A stretch of 64,000 nt of DNA from positions 1 through 64,000 of the forward strand of contig NZ_MSJQ01000214.1 in NCBI RefSeq assembly GCF_014596515.1, given 5' to 3'. The position numbers and the translations under genes are program-made. The notes beneath the pieces are model-generated. The model worked only from the letters and a program-made list of their open reading frames with translations, had not been told where the DNA came from and did not search any database. This DNA comes from Streptomyces sp. CBMA156. Lineage in GTDB: Bacteria; Actinomycetota; Actinomycetes; Streptomycetales; Streptomycetaceae. Every line of letters starts with the position of its first letter. Position 1 is the stretch's first letter. This document shows positions 58,843 to 64,000 of this stretch, piece after piece.

Positions 58843-61235
58843 GCGCGCTCGGCAGGGTGGTGCGCGCCGGGGTCGGCCGCAGGCGGGTGCAGACCGTGGT
58901 CATGGTGCTCACCACGATGATGTCCGTGACGGCGTGCGTCCTCGCGCTCGGGCTGCTGGTCGCCGCCCGGGGCCCGTACCGGCACTCCTTCGCCGACCAG
59001 CACGGCGCCCACCTCAACGTGCTGTACGACCGGACCAGGGCGAGCCCGGAGCAACTCGCCGCGACGGCCCACGCGCCCGGTGTGGCGGCCTCGGCCGGTC
59101 CCTATCAGGCGGTCACCGTCCGGCCGCGCTCCGGCCCCGGCAACGAGATCCCGCCGGCCGGCAGCCCGCTGCCGCCGATGACGCTGGTCGGCCGCGCCGC
59201 GAGCGGCCCGCTGGACGACCTGCGGATCACCGACGGGCGCTGGATCGCGGGCCCCGGCGAGGTGGTGTTCCTGGACGGGCACTCCCCGCTGGCGGTCGGC
59301 GAGAGCATGGAGTTCCCGGAGCTGCCCGGGCAGCCGACGCTCAAGGTCGTCGGCCTGGCGGCCTCGGTCTCCTGGAGCGCGGCCGGCTGGGTCGCCCCCG
59401 AACAGGTGGCCGGGCTGACGGCGCCCGGCACGACGCCCGCCGCCCAGTACCTCTACCGCTTCGCCCACGCCGGCAGCGACGCCGAGGTGGAGGCCGGCCG
59501 TGCCGCGCTGGCCGCCGCGGTGCCGGCCGGGGCGCTCGCCGAGGCCACCTCCTACCGGCCCGTCCAGGAGGAGGCGAACCGGACGGCCGCCACCTTCGTC
59601 CCGTTCGTCACGGCCTTCGGGCTGCTCGGTCTGGCCATGTCGGTGCTGATCATCGGTGTGGTGGTGAGCGGCGCGGTCAGCGCCGCCACCCGGCGGATCG
59701 GCATCCTCAAGTCCCTGGGCTTCACCCCGGCCCAGGTGGCGCGCGCCTACGTCGGCCAGGCGCTGATCCCCGCCGGGGTGGGCACGGCGCTCGGGGTGTT
59801 CCTCGGCAACCTGCTGTCCGTGCCGGTCCTGGGGCTGGCCCGCAAGGCCCTGCGCGGCGGGCTGCTCGGCATCCCGGTCTGGGTGGACCTCGTGGTCGCG
59901 GTGGTGGCGCTGGGAGCGGTGACGGGCACCGCGCTGGTACCCGCGCTGCGGGCCGGACGGCTGCGGACGGTGGAGGCACTCGCGGTCGGCCGCTCGGCCC
60001 CGGGGGCCAAGCGGTCGGCCGCCGGCCCGGGCGCGGGGGTAGGGGTGGGGGCGGCGGGCCCGCTGAACCGGGCGCAGGAGCTGTTCGGCCGACTGCCGGT
60101 GCCGCGGGCGTTCAGCCTCGGCCTGGCCTCCCCGCTCAACCGGCCCGGCCGCTCGGCGACCACCGCCGCGGCCGTGGTGCTCGGCACGGTCGGGGCCACG
60201 CTCTGCGTGGGCCTGACGCTCTCGCTGGGTTCGCTCCAGGAGGGCCTGACGGCCGACCGCGCGGGCAAGGTGCTGGTCCAGGTCCCGATCGAGGGCGCCG
60301 CGAAACCCGTCGACCACGTGGACGAGGCGGTCGTGGGCAAGGCCATCGACTCCCGTCCCGGCACCCGGGCCTGGTACAGCAGCGTCCCCACTCCGGTCGC
60401 CCTGGCCGGGAACACCGGGCGCTCGGAGGTGGTCGCACTGAGCGGCGACGCTTCGTGGAGCGGCTTCCAACTGGTCTCCGGCCGCTGGTTCCACGGCCCC
60501 GGCGAGGTGGTGGTGGCCGCCGCCTACCTACGGGCCAACCAGGCGAAGGTCGGTGACACCGTCACCCTCACCGACCACGGCCGCAGCGCCCCGGCGAAGA
60601 TCACCGGAGAGGTCCTGACCACCAACGACCTGGTGTTCACGGACCGGGCCACGCTGGCGCCGCTCGGCGGCACGATCCAGGCCGAGGCGCTCTCCTTCCA
60701 CATCGACCTCACGCCGGGCACCGACACGAAGGCCTACACCGATGGGCTGGATCAGGCCGTGCAGCCGTTGGGCCTCGGCGCCGAGCCCGGCGGGGAGCGC
60801 ATCAACATCGTGGTGCTGGCGATGAACACCCTGGCGGGCACGCTCACCCTGCTGCTCTCCGTGGTGGCGGGGCTCGGCGTGCTCAACACCGTCCTGCTGG
60901 ACACCCGGGAGCGAGTGCACGACCTCGGAGTGCTCAAGGCGCTCGGGATGTCGCCCCGGCAGACCGTCGGCATGGTGCTCACCTCGGTCTGCGGCAGCGG
61001 ACTGGTGGCCGGGCTGATCGGGGTCCCGATCGGCGTCCTGGTGCACCATCAGGTGATGCCCGCGATGGCCCGGGCCGCCGGGCTCGGGGTGCCGGACACC
61101 GACCTCACCGTGTTCACCCCGTCGGTGGCGGGGCCGCTGATACTCGGCGGCCTGGTGCTGGCCCTGTTGGGCGCCGCCCTCCCGGCCACCTGGGCCGCCC
61201 GCACCCGGACGGTCACGGCGCTGCGCACGGAGTGA
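58839..61235 (+). CDS. FtsX-type ABC transporter permease (module 2)
   Basis: The 798-residue permease has the same plan as module 1: N-terminal helix, extracytoplasmic domain starting FADQHGAHLNVLYDRTRASPEQLAATAHAPG, FtsX domain (GILKSLGFTPAQVARAY), solitary helix, second outer region and second FtsX domain (GVLKALGMSPRQTVGMV). It also has an inserted Gly/Ala-rich linker (about 395-410). The function is envelope or drug-related export by inference. A 10-bp hairpin lies about 43 bases downstream of the stop. Confidence 0.94.
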   Translation: MSALGRVVRAGVGRRRVQTVVMVLTTMMSVTACVLALGLLVAARGPYRHSFADQHGAHLNVLYDRTRASPEQLAATAHAPGVAASAGPYQAVTVRPRSGPGNEIPPAGSPLPPMTLVGRAASGPLDDLRITDGRWIAGPGEVVFLDGHSPLAVGESMEFPELPGQPTLKVVGLAASVSWSAAGWVAPEQVAGLTAPGTTPAAQYLYRFAHAGSDAEVEAGRAALAAAVPAGALAEATSYRPVQEEANRTAATFVPFVTAFGLLGLAMSVLIIGVVVSGAVSAATRRIGILKSLGFTPAQVARAYVGQALIPAGVGTALGVFLGNLLSVPVLGLARKALRGGLLGIPVWVDLVVAVVALGAVTGTALVPALRAGRLRTVEALAVGRSAPGAKRSAAGPGAGVGVGAAGPLNRAQELFGRLPVPRAFSLGLASPLNRPGRSATTAAAVVLGTVGATLCVGLTLSLGSLQEGLTADRAGKVLVQVPIEGAAKPVDHVDEAVVGKAIDSRPGTRAWYSSVPTPVALAGNTGRSEVVALSGDASWSGFQLVSGRWFHGPGEVVVAAAYLRANQAKVGDTVTLTDHGRSAPAKITGEVLTTNDLVFTDRATLAPLGGTIQAEALSFHIDLTPGTDTKAYTDGLDQAVQPLGLGAEPGGERINIVVLAMNTLAGTLTLLLSVVAGLGVLNTVLLDTRERVHDLGVLKALGMSPRQTVGMVLTSVCGSGLVAGLIGVPIGVLVHHQVMPAMARAAGLGVPDTDLTVFTPSVAGPLILGGLVLALLGAALPATWAARTRTVTALRTE

Positions 61236-61277
61236 CGGCGGGGAGGGGCAGGAGGAGTGGCGGTCGCTCCCTGGCCC

Positions 61278-61308
61278 GGCCTGGGAGCCCCCGTGGCGCT
61301 CCCAGGCC
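61278..61308. terminator. Hairpin between convergent ABC operon 2 and the TipAL-like gene
   Basis: GGCCTGGGAG (61278-61287) pairs perfectly with CTCCCAGGCC (61299-61308) over an 11-base loop. The rest of 61309-61418 is an AGG/CAGG-rich repetitive stretch with no gene. Confidence 0.7.
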
Positions 61309-61418
61309 AAGGGCCAGAGTCAGGGCCGGGCAGGCCATGTCAGGTCAGGCAGGCGAGGCAGGGCAAGAGCGGCCCAGGCCGACCAAGCTCAGCCCACTCC
61401 GGTCAGGGCCGGCCCGGC

Positions 61419-62177
61419 TCAGGACAGCCGCGCCGCCGCGTACGCCTCCATGGCGGCACGCTGGTACCCGGCCAGGCCCGGGGCGATGGCCTCGTACGCG
61501 GCGCTCCACTGCTCGTTCTCGGTGCAGGAACGGGCGATCGCCAGGTACTCCTCGGTCGGGACCGACCGGATGGTGCCGAGCAGCCGGTACTCCTCGTCGA
61601 TCACGTCCTGCACGGGCTCGGCGTCGGCCGGGTGGCCGGCCGCCATCAGCTCCGCCAGGCGGATCATGCGGGTGGTCCGCTCGCGCTGTCCGGCCTCGAT
61701 CTCGGCCGGGGTCATCGCGGCGGTCGCGCGCCGGGCCGCTTCGGCGTGCTCGGGGAAGTCGCGCAGGCTCGCGTCGACGTCGTCGGGCTGGATGCCCTCG
61801 AACAGGTTCTCGGGGCGGTTGATGGTCATGGGCGTGCCGTCCTTCCGGGAGCGTTCCAGGTCAGCGATCGTGCGGGAAACGGTGCCGGCGAGGGCGTCGA
61901 GCCGGTCGCGCTCGGCGACCAGCCGCCGGCGGTGGCCCCGCAGGGCCTCCAGCTCGTCCACCTGATCGCCCAGGATCCGGGCGATCTCGGTCAGCCCCAC
62001 GCCCAGCGCCCGCAGTACGAGGATCTGTTGCAGTTGGAGCAACTGCCGCTCCTCGTAGTAGCGGTGGCCGTTGGAGCCGATCCAGGCCGGGGGCAGCAGC
62101 CCGATCTCGTCGTAGTGCCGCAGGGTCCTGGCGGTCACCCGGGACATCCGGGCCACCTCGGCGATGGGCCAGGCCAT
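61419..62177 (-). CDS. tipA: TipAL-like MerR regulator with drug-binding TipAS domain
   Basis: The 252-residue protein has a MerR N-terminus (MAWPIAEVARMSRVTARTLRHYDEIGLL..) and a C-terminal domain from about 117 that matches TipAS in length and start (PMTINRPENLFEGIQPDDVD). TipAL of S. lividans is 253 residues and binds thiopeptides, covalently via a Cys; Cys218 here could be that residue. An internal Met117 may give a TipAS-like short form. The ATG at 62177 follows GAGGGAGG. Identity is by layout; drug specificity is unknown. Confidence 0.87.
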   Translation of the reverse strand: MAWPIAEVARMSRVTARTLRHYDEIGLLPPAWIGSNGHRYYEERQLLQLQQILVLRALGVGLTEIARILGDQVDELEALRGHRRRLVAERDRLDALAGTVSRTIADLERSRKDGTPMTINRPENLFEGIQPDDVDASLRDFPEHAEAARRATAAMTPAEIEAGQRERTTRMIRLAELMAAGHPADAEPVQDVIDEEYRLLGTIRSVPTEEYLAIARSCTENEQWSAAYEAIAPGLAGYQRAAMEAYAAARLS

Positions 62178-62253
62178 GGCTGCCTCCCTCCTCTCCACGT
62201 CCCTACGTCCCCACGGTCGCGTGGACCGGGCCGGTTCTCCGGCCCTGGTCATG

Positions 62254-62284
62254 ACGGTAGAAGCTGCCGCTGCGGCAGCTTCAA
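62254..62284 (-). promoter_or_regulatory. MerR-type promoter of the TipAL-like gene
   Basis: On the minus strand TTGAAG (62279-62284) and TACCGT (62254-62259) are exactly 19 bases apart. The region is filled by a perfect 23-base dyad GAAGCTGCCGC-T-GCGGCAGCTTC (62260-62282). Long 19-base spacers with a central dyad are the hallmark of MerR-activated promoters, so the gene is probably auto-induced by its ligand. Confidence 0.85.
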
Positions 62285-62339
62285 GTCCGAAGTTCCGGCC
62301 CTCTGCTGGCCACACCCCGGCCGACTGAGCTCCTGCCGA

Positions 62340-63377
62340 CTACGCCTCGTCGAACCAGTCCAGCGACTGCCCGTGCGGCCCGGTGAAGGCCACCGGCCGC
62401 TCGTCCAGGGCGAGCACGAACAGCCCGGAGCCGGCCGGGGCCGGACGGGGGAGGCGCCGGGCGACGGTCGGCAGAACGGAGACCGCCTCGTTGGAGATCC
62501 AGTGCCCGGGCAGTCGGCGCACGGTCGCCGCGAACTCCTCCCGCTCCTCCGGCGACAGGTATGCGAGCACTGCGCTGTGGAACACCACCGGTGTCGCCCC
62601 CGCCGGGGCCTGTGCCACCAACTCCCGGACGGTCGCGTTGAGATCGCCGCGCACCAGCAGCGGCGGTTCGGCCCGGGCGACCCGCACGGCGCCGCGCAGC
62701 CGCTCCAGCCGATGGGTCTGCTCCGGCCAGACCAGCGACTCCAGCCAGCGCATGTCCTCCTCGGCCCGCACGTCCAGCGGATCGAGGTCGATGCCGGCCC
62801 GCCACACCACCTCGGGCAGCCGCACCCGCAGGGGGCCGGGGGAGCCGGGGAACGGAACCGGCCCGCTCACCGCGCAGTCCAGCGTCACCGGGCTCGCCAC
62901 GGCGCCGAACTCGGCGACCGGAGCGCCGACCTCGCTCTCACGCCCGCCCTCCTCCCGGGCCGGGAAGCGGTACCGGTACCGATACCGGTCCGGGTACAGA
63001 CAGAGCCCCGCCGAGGCGCCCACCTCGATCAGCGCGAGCGGCTGCGGCAGTGCCGCCAGCAGCGGCAGCAGGGTGGCGCAGCGGCCCGCCTCGTTGGTCT
63101 GCGTCCGTCGCTCCAGCATGGTCGCCGACACTCCGGCCCAGTGCTCCGTCGTCCAGTCACGGAAGGCCGGCCAGCCCTCCGTCACCGGCCCGCCCAGGTG
63201 CCGGACGGCAGCGAACAGCAGGTTCGGCTGCCGCTTCACGGCCGGAAGGCCGTCCAGCAGGGCGCCCAACTTCCCGTCCCCGGCGACGCGTTCGGCCAGC
63301 TCCTGGTAGATCGGTGAGTTGCCGCTCGCCTCCCGCTCCGCGAACGCCCGGTAGAGCTCCCCCGTGTCGCTGCGCAT
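62340..63377 (-). CDS. DUF2332 protein
   Basis: The 345-residue protein reads like the actinobacterial DUF2332 family: LYRAFAEREASGNSPIYQELAERVA early, LPLIEVGASAGLCLYPDRY in the middle, and VFHSAVLAYLSPEEREEF later. The GASAGL segment looks like the SAM-binding loop of a methyltransferase but with its acidic anchor displaced, so activity is uncertain. It is a single gene with the ATG at 63377. Confidence 0.82.
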   Translation of the reverse strand: MRSDTGELYRAFAEREASGNSPIYQELAERVAGDGKLGALLDGLPAVKRQPNLLFAAVRHLGGPVTEGWPAFRDWTTEHWAGVSATMLERRTQTNEAGRCATLLPLLAALPQPLALIEVGASAGLCLYPDRYRYRYRFPAREEGGRESEVGAPVAEFGAVASPVTLDCAVSGPVPFPGSPGPLRVRLPEVVWRAGIDLDPLDVRAEEDMRWLESLVWPEQTHRLERLRGAVRVARAEPPLLVRGDLNATVRELVAQAPAGATPVVFHSAVLAYLSPEEREEFAATVRRLPGHWISNEAVSVLPTVARRLPRPAPAGSGLFVLALDERPVAFTGPHGQSLDWFDEA

Positions 63378-63494
63378 CCCCCGCGTGTCCCTTCCGCGCC
63401 CTGTCGAGTGATCGAATCGCCACAGCCCATGTGCGCTGTGGGCGCTGTGCGCCCTGTGGGCTCCGTGCGCCGGACCGGGGGAGGCCGCGGCGGC

Positions 63495-63995
63495 TCAGCC
63501 GAGCAGGCCGCCCATGTGCCCGTCCTCCGCGAGCAGCCGCCAGGAGCAGTCGGGCGAGGCGAACGCCTCCGGGTCGACGCCCTCCACCAGCCGGTCCACC
63601 ACCGCGCTCAGCAGCGACTGCGGGTCGAACACCGCCCAGATGTCCCGGGCCCGGCCGCGGTCCCAGCGCTCCCACTCGGCGCGCAGCCGCTCGTACGTCC
63701 AGAGGGCGTAGAGCAGGGCGGACAGGTCGCGGTTCAGGTAGGCCTCGGGCTGGCCGTCGTCGTACCAGTCCGGCAGCTCCAGCCGGCCGGTGGCGCCGTC
63801 CAGGGCGATCGTCAGATCGGTCGGCCAGTCCCCGAGGGCGAGGAAGTCCCGCTGGTACGGGCGCTCCTCCTCGCCGTCGAAGTACTCCGGGTACGCCTCG
63901 CCCATGGTGACCAGCGGCTCCTCGCACACCCCGAACATCGCCCCGCCCAGCGGCAGGCCGACCTCGGTCAGCAGCCGCCGGGTCGGCCCGTGCAC
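63495..63995 (-). CDS. SUKH-4-like protein, 5' end probably beyond the window
   Basis: The visible 166 residues resemble SUKH-4 immunity proteins: GPTRRLLTEVGLPLGGAMFGV, LALGDWPTDLTIALDGATGRLEL, LSALLYALWTYERL. SUKH proteins neutralise polymorphic toxins or act in antiviral systems. The frame opens with GTG at 63995 at the very edge, and the family normally has more sequence before the GLP segment, so I treat this as 5'-partial. No toxin gene is within view. Confidence 0.65.
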   Translation of the reverse strand: MHGPTRRLLTEVGLPLGGAMFGVCEEPLVTMGEAYPEYFDGEEERPYQRDFLALGDWPTDLTIALDGATGRLELPDWYDDGQPEAYLNRDLSALLYALWTYERLRAEWERWDRGRARDIWAVFDPQSLLSAVVDRLVEGVDPEAFASPDCSWRLLAEDGHMGGLLG

Positions 63996-64000
63996 CAGGG

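Noticed and set aside
56610..60494. A 1294-codon minus-strand frame
   Set aside because: It crosses the kinase, the divergent region and the ABC genes; it is a GC-driven open frame and not a gene.

Overview
The window is very GC-rich DNA with dense, mostly plus/minus alternating small operons, GTG and TTG starts, many TetR/MerR/two-component regulators and Streptomyces-type markers: an RppA type III polyketide synthase, a chitinase with a DasR-like site, an XRE(DUF5753)/DUF397 pair, a TipAL-like regulator and an ESX-like cassette. This points to a Streptomycetaceae chromosome (Streptomyces or Kitasatospora). I see no phage, IS element, CRISPR array, rRNA or tRNA.

Layout. 0.1-3.7 kb: a SHOCT membrane protein, then a minus-strand operon P450 - rppA - Nudix (polyketide melanin/flaviolin type). 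3.9-8.6 kb: a two-component system divergent from a MacB/FtsX-type ABC exporter. 8.8-12.3 kb: a second-type hemC, a VanZ-like protein, and a regulator divergent from peptide deformylase plus methyltransferase, with tandem palindromic operators between them. 12.4-16.3 kb: a cassette of a MABP-like protein, a secreted HAD phosphatase and a phosphocholine-type phospholipase C. 16.4-24.5 kb: accessory genes (DUF397/XRE remnant, DJ-1/PfpI, small secreted peptide, a TetR-controlled TIM-barrel protein, a TetR-controlled SDR, a zinc-ribbon SDR). 24.6-30.8 kb: GH18 chitinase, aldo-keto reductase, GNAT, nitroreductase, ABC-F protein.

30.9-36.7 kb: secreted serine protease, a second ABC-F gene with an attenuator-like leader, S41 protease, Pr6Pr membrane protein. 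36.8-40.5 kb: a three-gene membrane protein/kinase/regulator operon and a GNAT gene with a strong dyad. 40.6-45.4 kb: a four-gene operon of WXG/DUF6571-like and membrane-anchored proteins that looks like a type VII-associated surface system. 45.6-52.4 kb: a fatty-acid beta-oxidation operon (CoA-transferase, acyl-CoA dehydrogenase, thiolase, FadB) facing a MerR regulator; both ends carry the same 8-bp half-site. 52.6-55.4 kb: a membrane protein and a 2-oxoglutarate/Fe(II) oxygenase. 55.8-61.2 kb: a second two-component/ABC exporter module, paralogous to the first. 61.4-64 kb: a TipAL-like regulator with a textbook 19-bp-spacer promoter, a DUF2332 protein, and a SUKH-like protein cut by the window edge.

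A recurring theme is drug or envelope-stress response: two ABC exporters with their own two-component systems, two ABC-F proteins (one with a putative ribosome-mediated attenuator), a TipAL homologue, and a regulated secondary peptide deformylase. The least explained loci are the MABP/HAD/phospholipase cassette and the 40.6-45.4 kb operon. All family calls are by reading motifs; no database search was run.
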